From positions 1-64,000 of the forward strand of contig BLLK01000078.1 in assembly GCA_021927905.1 (NCBI GenBank): a stretch of 64,000 bases of DNA, read 5' to 3'. This stretch comes from Chaetoceros tenuissimus. Its lineage: Eukaryota > Bacillariophyta > Thalassiosirophyceae > Chaetocerotales > Chaetocerotaceae. The notes below the pieces were generated by a model that saw nothing but the letters and a program-made list of their open reading frames with translations, was not told the DNA's origin and did no database searches. Positions 51,669 to 62,231 of the stretch are shown here, one piece after another (position 1 is the first letter of the stretch; the number at the start of each line of letters is the position of its first letter). Both the position numbers and the translations under genes were made by a program.

Positions 51669-53607
51669 TTAGTTAATTTTTAACCATTCAGCACGCATAC
51701 TCACACGTCCAAACATAAACCTTGCTGGTGTTGCCCAGCCTTTGACTGATAGCACTTTGAGAAAAGTTCCAAACAAATTCTGCGTTTGCTGCTTCGTCAT
51801 TTGCAGCATGTCGATGCAATCACCAGACCTTCTTTGGCGTTGAGATGTGATGAATTCTTTTAATGAATCAACATTGCATACTTGCATTTTTTCCAAGTCA
51901 TTTATTGATGGCACTGTATCTCCAAGCTTTCGTCGAAGAATTGCAATTGCCAACGTGCTTTTTACAATGTCCTTGTTATTAGCATCTGCATGGAGGACAA
52001 TATGACAGTTTTCCATTGCTTCTTGCTTCAATTGCAGTCTTAGCTTTTCTAGTTTATTCCGCTTCAGAGGTTTATCTTTTGTTGTACCCCAATTTATTGG
52101 TGCAAAATAGCTCTTATTCTTGACATCTTGACCAACAATCAATATAAACTTTTCTTTATCGAATACATTCATAAGTTTTCCCAATTCTTCCGGTGAAAGT
52201 TTGGCCCTTCCTAAAGATCCAAAAGAAATTCCCCTTCTTGCTAAATGTTTTGGAGGAAGAAATATTCTCTCATTGGATGCAATCATGTCTGGAGTGGGCA
52301 AAGGAATGTCACTCGCAGACCTACGAAGCTCTTTTCCACTTTGTGTAGATTCACTATCAAGCACTTCATCAAGATAAGATTCCGTAACTTGCCAAAGACG
52401 CTCAAAGTTGAGCATACGAAAAACAACTGCCCGTAGTTCTTTATATACACACGATACTTCTAATACTTGCAAAAACACCCACACCCCGAAGACAGCTCGG
52501 ACAGATGTGCCAATTGACCCTGCAAATTTTTAAAAAAAAGAGTATTAAGATGTAAATCATCAAGAACAAGTCATGTATTAAAATAAACAAAGGTAAGAGA
52601 GTCAGCACAATATTATTCCTACTTTCATCAACAGATCATTGATCTTTCAGAATCTACTATCAAATTTTGAATCATCCTCTCATACCTATAAACTTGCAAA
52701 TCAATAAAGAAGACTTACTCGAAAGAAAAACGCCGCTCATTATTCCTAATAGATCGACGACTGCAATCTGTGCCTCTCCTTTAGCTGTAATGTCTCCAAT
52801 ATTTTCTTTACTTCCATCTCTAAAACTATTATACAAAGCGTTCCTTGTGGCACTACTTGTCAGCATACTCATTTGTTTCAAAGAATTTGCCATGGTTGCC
52901 AATATCAAAAATAGGGAAGGATAAACATATGTCATTACCTCCAAACCATTCCCAAGTGCAAAAAGTAGACTAGACCTATATCTCCATCGTTTCGCATCAG
53001 GATCAAACTTCCGTCCCATTTTGGATGCCCATAACATACGTACGATTTTACCTAACGCATCCTTCAATACCCAATTTAATGCCGCTGAAAGACCTAATGC
53101 GTTTCTCATATTTTTATTTTGAATACCGAGCCCCATCAGTAGAGACTGTGTTCCAAATACGTGTACATTTGCATTTATAAATCGTTGTATAAATCTCCAT
53201 TTGATGAATTTGTAGTACGAGGGTGTCACTCCTTCTGGAAGGAATGCATTTGAGATTGTCCTATTGAATTTCTGTTTCACATTGGCTCGGATAGATGGAT
53301 ATGTATATTGTGATGAAGTGGATGAAATTTGTTCAATGTAACGTTCTGAGTTAGGATCATAGACCAGCTTTATTTTTGTTCCATGCCTAACATCTACCTC
53401 TTTGAGATCAAATGCTTCCTCCTCATTTATTGCTTGAGGTGAGTTACCCATGTCAGTAGTTGTACTTGTTTTACATGACGACACATTGTTACCTATGATG
53501 TTTCTATATTCTATTTTTGGTCTGATACTATTTGTATGGATCCTAGTGACAAAACCTAAAATTGATGGAATATGAAAAGTAGCAAGAAGTAGTACTAGTG
53601 GTCTCAT
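51669..53607 (-). CDS. RUS / DUF647 family protein, probably plastid-targeted
   Basis: Exon 1 (53607-52719) and exon 2 (52519-51669) join over a 199 bp GTAAGT...CAG intron (split codon AGG), giving 579 residues. The N-terminus MRPLVLLLATFHIPSILGF is a signal peptide with a G-F junction, suggesting plastid import. The DUF647 core is clear: FLPEGVTPSYYKFIKW, then ALNWVLKDALGKIVRM, RRSSLLFALGN-type text at 205-225 and NIGDITAKGEAQ. Exon 2 supplies SIGTSVRAVFGVWV and LRAVVFRMLNFERL. RUS proteins of plants act in UV-B sensing and auxin- or vitamin-B6-linked root growth, but their biochemical role is unsettled and the diatom role is unknown. A copia element sits 134 bp upstream of the ATG. Confidence 0.88.
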
Positions 53608-53741
53608 CTTGCTAAAGAGTTACAATCTTCGAACAAAAACTTTTTTTTGAAGTCCAATAGTTCAATAGGTACATCTATAATTCCTATCCTCCTTCAATGC
53701 AGAGGTCTTCGCAGTTTTCAGAGATATAAAGTGTATTGTAT
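53608..53741 (-). promoter_or_regulatory. Residual RUS upstream region
   Basis: 134 bp remain between the RUS start codon and the 5' LTR of the copia element. The leader and core promoter must lie here, or transcription starts in the LTR. GATATAAAG at 53722-53730 (plus-strand reading) is AT-rich, but no element is certain. Confidence 0.4.
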
Positions 53742-53915
53742 TGTTTCAAGTTGACGTACGTATTTACTATATGGATCCGTTGAGCGATAAGTATCAGGCT
53801 ATTTAGCTGTACAACGTTGATGTTCATGTTTCACAACGGAATAGTAATAACATAATTTCTTAGTTTGATTGAATGTAACTCTATGCTACAAGCCTATGCT
53901 GACGCACATGAAACA
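53742..53915 (+). repeat. 5' LTR of the recent copia element
   Basis: 174 bp. It contains TTGACGTACGTA near its start, an ACGT-core sequence of the kind bound by bZIP factors (inference). It lies immediately upstream of the divergently oriented RUS gene. Confidence 0.93.
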
Positions 53916-54879
53916 GTTTATCGATACCCATACCAAAACAGCTCTACTTGCTAAGTAGTTGTTTTATACACTAAGAGATTATCGGCTTACCATGTGGAAA
54001 GTCTAAATTCATGAAGCTTGATGTAGAGCTGACCACGGGTTGAACCCAATGTGGTTGAAATGATGAAAGCGAAGAAAATATTAACGGATGTAACGACTGC
54101 ATGAGCCAGTGATTCTGTGGAGACAGAAATGAATAAATAAACACTCAGCGCTTGGGAAAGCGTGCAGATTGAATGCAAAAGCTCGAATAAAGTTTGAATC
54201 AACTTATGTGATCCTATGGAGAGAAGACCATATCTCTTTTGTACGCTGTCATTGGTTATTACCACGATGAGAAAGATGACAATAGAATACACCATAGACC
54301 GCTATGAATAAGCAGAGCAATAAAAGGCAGAATTGGACCGATCATCCAAGCCGGACCAACTTGTTTTCTCATCTTGTCTGGTTGAATATAAATTTGAAAT
54401 GGAGCTTACACCTACATGTGTAGACGCTCACAATATATGAAAATACTGGTATAGATTCATGCATGTGCATAATATAATCTATAACCTTTAAAGAATGAAT
54501 CAGTTACATACCATCTTTGCTTTAGATATACAATATCCTTTTGAAGTGCATGTGGCACACTAGCTAATTAGGGTCAACACTTGGAGATGACGACAGATGG
54601 CGGGATTGAAGTGACCGATGACATCACCACTTTGAAATACCATTTCGGAAAAGCCATCTGCTTTTAGCAGAACATACCTCAGCTGACACCTTTTATCGCT
54701 AGTATGAATCCCAGAAAGCAACTCTGTTCCAAACAGATCTGGGGCTTAAGTAAAACAGATAATGCCAAATGTATCGCCAAAAATACAAACGGTAGAGTTG
54801 AAATCCATCGTTTACAATCACTTTTTCTTCTCATAAAACAAAAACTTCAAACTGACAAACACTTATTCCAAGTTCTACT

Positions 54880-56424
54880 ATGGCTTTCACTCCTCAAAAC
54901 CTTACCAACTTCTGGGAGAATGGTCCCCAGATGCGTCTTACTGCTGACCAAAGAGCTCGCCTTGCTCAAGAAGGTCTCACCACCATCGACGACTTCTCTG
55001 ACTTCAACGAAGATACTCTTGACGATGCTTTTAAGAACATGAAACGTTCTGAACCAGCAATTGCTGAAGTTAGAGATGCAGCAAATACTGTTATCACTGC
55101 TGCTGTTCCAGCTATCCGTGGAGAACCTCTTCAAGCGATACAGAAGTACCGCATTCACACTGCTCGTATTGCCCATGAGTACCTTACCACTGTTGCCCGT
55201 CCTGTAACTCCTCAAACCATGAATTTCAACGGGTGTCTCAAGGATTTCCGCATCGAGTTTGACGCTATCATGAAGCTTAAGGAGCAGAAAGCGCCTGATA
55301 TGCCATCTATCACCCGTGAACTCCAAGTGATGCAGTGGCAACCAGCCTTTGTCAACTACCTTGGTTCTGTCTTTGGTGTCAGAGATATTCCTCTTGCCTA
55401 CGTGATCCGTGGCAATGTGAATGTCAAGCCTGCTGTGGATGATCCTCTTGTAGCAAATAAGCTATATGGAACAAGTGGATCCATTCTTGAGGACCTCATC
55501 AATAGATGCAGCCATACCCATCCGCTATTCAAGACCGATAATCAAAGTGTCTACAAGCTCTTGGAGACTGCGACCAAAGGCACCCAGTATGCAACCACTG
55601 TAACAACTTTTTCGCGTACCAAGAACGGCCGTAGCGCTTACCTTGCTATCGTGACCTCCCATATTGGAGGAGATAAGTGGGACAAACAAGTTGAGACCAA
55701 TGTTGATATTATCATGAACCGTGAATGGAATGGGAAGTCCTACAAGCTCGAGAAATTTTGTAATCAACACCGTCAAGCTCATGCGAAGTTAGCCGATGCG
55801 AAAGCTCACGGAGCGGATGTCCCAGACTTCAATGATGTATCCAAAGTCAAGTACCTTACCCAAAACATCACACACCAAGACGGTGATCTTCGTGCTGCAA
55901 TCGCTTTAATCCGCACCTCAACTACTGGTTTAAAGTCCGACTTTGAAGGAGCGATCAGAACTCTACTTCCAGTCGATCCATTCAAACCAAGGGGAGGAAT
56001 GAAGCGCAAGGGATATGAAATCTCTGCTGTTGAAGGTGGCGGGGGGCATAAGACATCAGCAAATAAAACATCATATGGCACTGGTAAGACAGGTGTGGAG
56101 CTATGCTTCCACAAACCAAAGGAGTATAGTAAGCTCAATGATGAGCAAAAGGAGGAGCTCCGCAAATGGCGTCAGTCCTCTGAAGGCCAAGCTGCTGTGA
56201 GAATAGAAAAGGCAAGGAAGAACGGTGGTGGAAACAGAACCCTGAAGAAACATGAGTGGTCAGCCATCAACGCTTTGGTGGAACTCAATGCAAAGAAGAC
56301 TGACAAGAAGGATGACAACTCCGATGCAACTGGCGAGAGTGATGATGATAACAAGAAAGTCACTGCTGCAGCCCTTAAAGTGAAAAAGATCATGAAGCGT
56401 ACCAGATTCTCAGACAATGCCTGA
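54880..56424 (+). CDS. Gag of the recent copia element
   Basis: 514 residues starting MAFTPQNLTNFW. The N-terminal TIDDFSDFNEDTLDDAF and central QWQPAFVNYLGSVFGV segments are typical of CoDi-type gags. The C-terminal quarter is Lys-rich (MKRKGYE, then KKVTAAALKVKKIMKRTR) and would bind RNA. A lone cysteine in GVELCFHKPKEY lies where other gags carry a zinc knuckle, and no full CCHC is seen. It forms the virus-like particle. Confidence 0.85.
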   Translation: MAFTPQNLTNFWENGPQMRLTADQRARLAQEGLTTIDDFSDFNEDTLDDAFKNMKRSEPAIAEVRDAANTVITAAVPAIRGEPLQAIQKYRIHTARIAHEYLTTVARPVTPQTMNFNGCLKDFRIEFDAIMKLKEQKAPDMPSITRELQVMQWQPAFVNYLGSVFGVRDIPLAYVIRGNVNVKPAVDDPLVANKLYGTSGSILEDLINRCSHTHPLFKTDNQSVYKLLETATKGTQYATTVTTFSRTKNGRSAYLAIVTSHIGGDKWDKQVETNVDIIMNREWNGKSYKLEKFCNQHRQAHAKLADAKAHGADVPDFNDVSKVKYLTQNITHQDGDLRAAIALIRTSTTGLKSDFEGAIRTLLPVDPFKPRGGMKRKGYEISAVEGGGGHKTSANKTSYGTGKTGVELCFHKPKEYSKLNDEQKEELRKWRQSSEGQAAVRIEKARKNGGGNRTLKKHEWSAINALVELNAKKTDKKDDNSDATGESDDDNKKVTAAALKVKKIMKRTRFSDNA

Positions 56425-59400
56425 AAAGCTCCGGCACAGGATGCAAATCTACTGACTGTGCTAACGGGCCCTAATACTTACCTAGATACCATCATCTCTG
56501 CTGTACTTGCGAGCACCAGCAACGGATCACGTCGATCCAGAAAGGGACAGAGTGAGATTGATAACCATGCCAACATGGTAGTTCTAGGTTCTCAATGTTT
56601 TATCATTGAACAGGGAGGAGTTTGCGATGTGTCTGGATTTGCCCCAGGAAGTGGGAGGAAAGGAGTACGAGTGGTCGATGCTGCTGTGGCCTACGATGAT
56701 CCCTATACAGGACTAACCCACATTTTGCTATTCAAGAATGCCTTGTACTGTCCGGATATGGAGTATAACCTGATCCCATCCTTTATACTTCGGGAGGCCG
56801 GTCTGACTGTAAATGAGACACCAAAGTTCCAGTGTAAGGATCCTACCATTGAGGATCACTCAATTTACAGTGCCAGTCATGATTTGAGAATCCATCTGCA
56901 ACTTCATGGAACCTTCTCATACTTCAACTCCCGTAAACCAAATGTACAGGAGATACAGGACTCCGATGAAGAAGATCTTGTCTGGTTTACTCCAGAGCAA
57001 GACCTTTGGGATCCTTACTTAGATACGTGGCAAATGGCTGAAGCGTCCATGTTGGATGAGAATGGCGATCTACAGGTTGAAAGTAAGCGTGAAAAGGTTC
57101 TTATTCCGACGTCAGATGATGAAGAATGGATGCAACCAGTTGAGGTATCATCTGTTGAAGCAGCAATCGATTCCAATTGTATCACAGACCCTGATCCAAC
57201 CCTTGATGGAGATCCTATAGTATCTGAGATAAGAAAGGCAACAAGCAAAGCATGCAAGGCTGCATTTATGGATGATGACAATCCATTACTTTCGCCGATA
57301 TTTACCACTGTCGATGACTTGGAAAGGACTTTCGGGGACGTTGGTGCCATGAGGGCAGACAAAGTTGAACGTGCATCGCCTGAGTTTCTCAGCAAAATCT
57401 GGAGCATAAAAATAGATGAAGCTGAGAGAGCACTTGAGCAAAATACCATCCTATACAATAGACCTGCAGCAAATGACCTGTCAAGAAGAGCAATGAGCTC
57501 AGATAGACGAACTCGATACAAGAGAATCCGATCCAACTTCTTCACTGATACCTTCTTCGTGGATAAGAAAGCCACCACCAAAGAGGGATTTAATTGTATG
57601 CAGCTATTTGTCAGTGATAAAGGGTTTGTGGCGGTGTATCCGATGAAGTCTAAGTCCGAATTCCCAAAAGCTCTAAAATTATTTTGTAAGGAAGTCGGTG
57701 TTCCTGAAAGGTTGGTCGTGGATGGAGCACGAGAACAAAAGTCCAAAGAGGTCAAAAGTTTTACTCAAGAGGTGGGAACGACTCTACAAGTGTTAGAAGA
57801 AAGCACACAATGGGCAAATCGTGCTGAATTGTATATTGGTCTTTTCAAGAAGCAAATAAGAAAAGACTTGCAAGAAAGTAAATGTCCAATGATCTTATGG
57901 GACTATTGTGCTCGACGTAGAGCTCTCATAAATAATTTGACTCCAAAATCGCTGTTCCAGCTTCAGGGGAGATGTGCCCACGAAGTTACTACCGGCAGTC
58001 AAGGTGACATGAGCAACTTACTATTTGGATGGTACGAATGGGTAAAGTACACAGAAATTAGCGACATTGCATTTCCTGCTCAAAGACAAGTCTTGGGAAG
58101 GTGTCTTGGACCGACCAAGAATGAAGGGAACACAATGTCACAAACCATTCTAACTGCCAAAGGAACCATCGTGCCTCGTCGTACTGTACGACCACTGACT
58201 ACTGAGGAAATATATAACGAGGATGAAATTAAAGAACGTGAAAATTTCGACAAGATCATCCAGTCTAAGTATGGTACTCATTTAGAATTTCCTGTGGTTG
58301 AAAAAGAGGAAAAATTGAATATGGAAGATTTCATTGATGCAGAAGAGAATATTGAAGATAAACCTTTCTGGGTTGATGGTGACCCCGTCTCTGCTGATAA
58401 TCAGGCTACTTTTGAACAACCAGTGAAGGATCTGCTTGTCGGAATGGAGTTGAACATGCCACAAGTAGACGAAATGCGAAGAGCAAAAGTCTTGCGTAAA
58501 TCTACAGATTCGCAAGGGGAGACAGTAGGGGAACATGACGCGAACCCGTTGATTTCCACGCTTTCATATGATATCCAATTCGACGATGGTGAGATCCAAC
58601 AAGTTGGAGCAAATATTATAGCGCAGAACTTGTACTCTCAAATTGATGGCTTCGGAAATGCTTTCACGATGCTCGAAGGAATTCTTGATCATGATGTCGA
58701 TGGAACTCAAGTAAAAAGGGATGACTCATTTGTCACTACTCCGTCTGGTGCCAAGAGAAGACGAAAGTTGACTCAAGGCTGGTCATTGAAGATTCTTTGG
58801 AATGATGGATCCAAAGCATGGGTTCCCCTAGCTATCTTGAAAGAGTCTAACCCGATTGAAGTAGCAGAATATGCAAAGGCTATGAATATCATTGATGATC
58901 CGTCCTTCGTATGGTGGGCTCCTCATGTTTTGAAGAAGAGAAACCACATTATCTCCAAAGTCGAAGCTCGTGTGAAGAAAGTCAATCACAAGTATGGTAT
59001 TGAAGTTCCAAAAGACTATGCCGATGCTGTACGAATAGATGGATTGAATGAAAACACCTTTTGGCAAGACGCGATCAAGAAAGAGATGGACACTATCAGA
59101 GTCGCATTTAGCTTTATGGAAAGGGGAGCACCAGAGCCAGAGAAACCATGGATGCCATCCGGAGGTCATTTAGTATTTGATGTAAAAATGGACTTTACTC
59201 GCAAAGCACGATGGGTGAAGAATGGATATTTGCATGATGCACCGACTGAATCTACTTTTGCTGGCGTAGTTTCAAGGGAAACTGTAAGACTTTGTCTAAC
59301 ATATGCTGCTCTGAATGACTTGAATGTGATGTGCTGCGACTTCAAATCTGCCTACTTGCAAGCCAAAACCTCGGAAACTCATTATATTGTTTGTGGACCG

Positions 59401-60717
59401 GAGTTTGGAGAGCATGAAGGATGCTATGCCAAAATCAAAAGAGCATTGTATGGAGGCAAGAGCGCTGGTGCTGACTATTGGAAAACCATGAGATCCTGTA
59501 TGGAATGCTTGAAGTTCAAGCCATGTAAAGGTGATCAAGATTTGTGGATGAGACCAGCTGTTGACAATGACGGCAACGAATACTGGGAGTATGTATGCTT
59601 ATACACGGATGATGCATTGGTAATTTCGGTTGATCCTGAGCGAATTATAAGAAAACAGCTTGGAAAATACTGGACTATCAAAGAAGAGTCAATTGCACCT
59701 CCGAATATCTATCTTGGAAATAAGGTATCGCATGTGACATTACAAGGAGAAATCAAGGCATGGAGCCTTAGTTCTTCGCAGTATGTTCAAGCTTCCGTAG
59801 CAAATGTTGAGAAGTATCTTGCAAAGCGCAACATGAGACTACCGAAGAAAGCATCATCTCCCTTATCTGACGGTTATAGGCCTGAGTTGGATACTACACC
59901 TGAGCTCGATAAGTCTGAAGCATCCTATTACATGTCGTTGGTAGGAATTCTTAGGTGGATTGTTGAATTGAATAGAATTGATATCGCTGTAGAAGTTTCC
60001 ATGATGGCTTCAGTGATGGCATTGCCAAGGAAAGGACATCTTGATCAGTTGTTTCATATGTTTGCATTCTTGAAGATAAAGCATAATGCTGAACTTGTCC
60101 TAGATCCGTCCTATCCTGAAATTGATGAATCCTTGTTTGAAAGAAAAGACTGGACTCATTCTGTGTATGGTGATGTGAAGGAAGAAGTAATTCCGGAAAC
60201 AGATCCAAACTATCGCAAGCCTAGAGGAAAAGGGTTTGTAATTCGTGCTCATGTTGATTCAGATCACGCTGGAGATTCTGTAACGAGAAGATCTAGGACT
60301 GGATTTATAGTTCATGTGAATAATGCACCGATTTACTGGTTTTCGAAGAAACAAGTTGGTATCGAAACTAGTACATTTGGATCTGAATTTATTGCAATGA
60401 AACAATGCTGTGAATATCTTAGAGGTTTGAGATTCAAGCTTAGATCAATGGGTATTCCAGTTGAAGGTCCATGTTATGTTTTTGGTGACAATAAGTCAGT
60501 GTTGACGAATAGTTCACAACCATTTTCGGTTTTGTCAAAGAAATCGAATTCAATTGCTTATCACTTTGTAAGAGAAGGCTCTGCAAAAGATGAATGGAGA
60601 ATTGCTTATATCAATACAGACGATAACTGTGCTGATATGCTTACTAAACCACTTGTCGGTATGAAAAGACGAAAGTTTACCAACATGTTGTTGATGTGGG
60701 TTTATGAGGGAGAATAG
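56425..60717 (+). CDS. Pol polyprotein of the recent copia element
   Basis: About 1,420 residues. Order: aspartic protease with EIDNHANMVVLG (the CoDi D-x-H-A variant of D-S/T-G); integrase core with FTDTFFVDKK, VVDGAREQKS and NRAELYIGLFK; a long acidic linker; reverse transcriptase with CDFKSAYLQAK, RALYGGKSAGADYW and LYTDDALVIS; RNase H with HVDSDHAGDS, RSRTGFIVHVNNAP, TSTFGSEFIAMK and GDNKSVLTNSS. The copia order (integrase before RT) is unambiguous. It supplies replication and integration functions. Confidence 0.88.
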   Translation, partial: KAPAQDANLLTVLTGPNTYLDTIISAVLASTSNGSRRSRKGQSEIDNHANMVVLGSQCFIIEQGGVCDVSGFAPGSGRKGVRVVDAAVAYDDPYTGLTHILLFKNALYCPDMEYNLIPSFILREAGLTVNETPKFQCKDPTIEDHSIYSASHDLRIHLQLHGTFSYFNSRKPNVQEIQDSDEEDLVWFTPEQDLWDPYLDTWQMAEASMLDENGDLQVESKREKVLIPTSDDEEWMQPVEVSSVEAAIDSNCITDPDPTLDGDPIVSEIRKATSKACKAAFMDDDNPLLSPIFTTVDDLERTFGDVGAMRADKVERASPEFLSKIWSIKIDEAERALEQNTILYNRPAANDLSRRAMSSDRRTRYKRIRSNFFTDTFFVDKKATTKEGFNCMQLFVSDKGFVAVYPMKSKSEFPKALKLFCKEVGVPERLVVDGAREQKSKEVKSFTQEVGTTLQVLEESTQWANRAELYIGLFKKQIRKDLQESKCPMILWDYCARRRALINNLTPKSLFQLQGRCAHEVTTGSQGDMSNLLFGWYEWVKYTEISDIAFPAQRQVLGRCLGPTKNEGNTMSQTILTAKGTIVPRRTVRPLTTEEIYNEDEIKERENFDKIIQSKYGTHLEFPVVEKEEKLNMEDFIDAEENIEDKPFWVDGDPVSADNQATFEQPVKDLLVGMELNMPQVDEMRRAKVLRKSTDSQGETVGEHDANPLISTLSYDIQFDDGEIQQVGANIIAQNLYSQIDGFGNAFTMLEGILDHDVDGTQVKRDDSFVTTPSGAKRRRKLTQGWSLKILWNDGSKAWVPLAILKESNPIEVAEYAKAMNIIDDPSFVWWAPHVLKKRNHIISKVEARVKKVNHKYGIEVPKDYADAVRIDGLNENTFWQDAIKKEMDTIRVAFSFMERGAPEPEKPWMPSGGHLVFDVKMDFTRKARWVKNGYLHDAPTESTFAGVVSRETVRLCLTYAALNDLNVMCCDFKSAYLQAKTSETHYIVCGPEFGEHEGCYAKIKRALYGGKSAGADYWKTMRSCMECLKFKPCKGDQDLWMRPAVDNDGNEYWEYVCLYTDDALVISVDPERIIRKQLGKYWTIKEESIAPPNIYLGNKVSHVTLQGEIKAWSLSSSQYVQASVANVEKYLAKRNMRLPKKASSPLSDGYRPELDTTPELDKSEASYYMSLVGILRWIVELNRIDIAVEVSMMASVMALPRKGHLDQLFHMFAFLKIKHNAELVLDPSYPEIDESLFERKDWTHSVYGDVKEEVIPETDPNYRKPRGKGFVIRAHVDSDHAGDSVTRRSRTGFIVHVNNAPIYWFSKKQVGIETSTFGSEFIAMKQCCEYLRGLRFKLRSMGIPVEGPCYVFGDNKSVLTNSSQPFSVLSKKSNSIAYHFVREGSAKDEWRIAYINTDDNCADMLTKPLVGMKRRKFTNMLLMWVYEGE

Positions 60718-60816
60718 ACATTGGTTGAACTTCCTAGTGTGTTAGGTCAGGAGCTCCTAGCAGTGTATCTTTATTTAGCGAACAAATCCCAAACATTGTC
60801 ATTGGTTCGAGGGGAG

Positions 60817-60990
60817 TGTTTCAAGTTGACGTACGTATTTACTATATGGATCCGTTGAGCGATAAGTATCAGGCTATTTAGCTGTACAACGTTGATGTTC
60901 ATGTTTCACAACGGAATAGTAATAACATAATTTCTTAGTTTGATTGAATGTAACTCTATGCTACAAGCCTATGCTGACGCACATGAAACA
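60817..60990 (+). repeat. 3' LTR of the recent copia element
   Basis: 174 bp, identical by eye to 53742-53915. The 99 bp between the pol stop and this LTR hold the purine tract and nothing else recognised. Confidence 0.93.
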
Positions 60991-61016
60991 GTATGGTATG
61001 AGTTCATTATTTCATG

Positions 61017-61715
61017 AACTCTACCCCGTGCACAAATTGGGGGGTAAAATTTCATCTGGGGGAATTACACAATTTTAAGCTAAATCACTGTTATTTCGAC
61101 TTTGCAGATTTTCTTCAACTAATTTAACTAAGAGAAAAGACCCGGAAGTTCACACGACAGCAACGCTAACAAAAACCAAATCACCTCCAATTTGCATGAA
61201 ATGCATAGAGTAGACCTAATTCTTATGAGTAGAATAGTATTCTAATTGTCCAAGAATAGACCAATAGTACCACTTGAATAGAATGCGAAGGCAGAATACT
61301 ATTCTACCGTGGAAAAGAGATGCTATAGTAGAGGAAGTCAAGACTTAAAAGGTGGGAAACACACAACACTTTCAAATCGATAGAAATCAATTCACAACAC
61401 TTTACAAGCAACAGCATTCGATGCACTATACATAGAGACTAATAATTGTTTATTGATGTAAAAGATTTGTTTCAATATCAGTTTGTTGCTATGTACAAAG
61501 CCTTTGCATTGATTCTATTGTGGTGTTCGTTTTGCGATGTTGTTGGTTTGGCGTTGGAGATGCGGAAGGGAAGCAGCAGGAGAGAGCAGCAGTATCTAAT
61601 GTACGTACACTATTGTGAAAATATGAAATGTCGCAGAAATCCCTTTTTACTTAAGCCCCTCCCCTCTTCCAAAAAGATGAAAATATACCCCCCAATTTGT
61701 GCACGGGGTAAACTC
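61017..61715. mobile_element. MITE, TACCCCGTGCAC TIRs, AACTC target duplication
   Basis: The element proper is 61022-61710 (689 bp). The tips TACCCCGTGCACAAATTGGG are inverted at both ends and homology continues through GGGGTA...TTTTCATCT for about 35 bp. AACTC occurs directly outside each end (61017-61021 and 61711-61715), a 5 bp target duplication. A 102-codon frame inside (61446-61754) runs out through the right TIR and is not considered a gene. A diverged right end of the same family lies at 44893-44972. Confidence 0.82.
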
Positions 61716-62231
61716 CTCACAAAGCTCAAAATACGTATGGTAGTAAGTACGTAGACTAGGTAGTAGATGGAGAGACACGACGAGACGAAGCTACGTACCT
61801 AAGTACGAGTACGTACATAGATTAATGATGATGTCATTGACGTGTCACATAGGCTAGCTCCACAACGTCGATCTTCATTGTATGACATGCAAAATACAGG
61901 TTTAACCATCTTAATCTGAAGATATCAACATCAAACTTGTAATGAATCTAATACACTCCATAATCATACCACTTTTTCTCTGTGTACTACTAGTATTCCA
62001 TGGCATTTATTTCGAAAGAGAAAGAAGTTGGTAACTTTCGTACGTATGTAATAGAGTCCCAGAATAAAGTCCCTTTTCTTCAGGGCTATGAGAACCTCCT
62101 GCTGTCTGCTGTCCACTCATCTTTTGGAGAAAAAATCGTGATGTCATCCTGTCATTCTTATTGTTGTGAAGTAAATAGGCTTTCTCAAACTTGTTCTTTG
62201 TTTTCCTAACTTATCAAAGCGCATATTCAAA
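61716..62231. promoter_or_regulatory. Upstream region of the NSUN2-like gene
   Basis: About 515 bp. It is rich in TACGTA-type palindromes between 61730 and 61815 and has TGACGTGTCA at 61838-61847, an ACGT-core site of bZIP type. A 69-codon frame (62000-62209) ends 22 bp before the NSUN2 ATG. It could be an upstream ORF but has no recognisable content. Confidence 0.4.

Larger units (their letters stand above)
53742..60990 (+). mobile_element. Copia (CoDi-like) retrotransposon, looks whole, recent
   Basis: 174 bp LTRs at 53742-53915 and 60817-60990 are identical by eye, starting TGTTTCAAGTTGACG and ending CACATGAAACA. GTAT flanks both outer ends (53738-53741 and 60991-60994), a 4 bp target duplication. 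A purine tract CGAGGGGAG precedes the 3' LTR. Internal parts: a leader of about 960 bp, a gag frame and a long pol frame with protease, integrase, RT and RNase H. Identical LTRs mean a recent insertion. The integrase text resembles copia fossil 2, so they belong to related lineages. Confidence 0.92.

Noticed and set aside
53987-54295. 102-codon minus-strand frame in the copia leader
   Set aside because: Lies in the untranslated leader of a retrotransposon and has no recognisable domain.
61446-61754. 102-codon frame in the MITE
   Set aside because: Begins inside and ends beyond the right inverted repeat of the MITE; no domain seen.
62000-62209. 69-codon frame just upstream of NSUN2 as a gene
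   Set aside because: No recognisable content; at most an upstream ORF in the leader, and its ATG is not better placed than the NSUN2 start.
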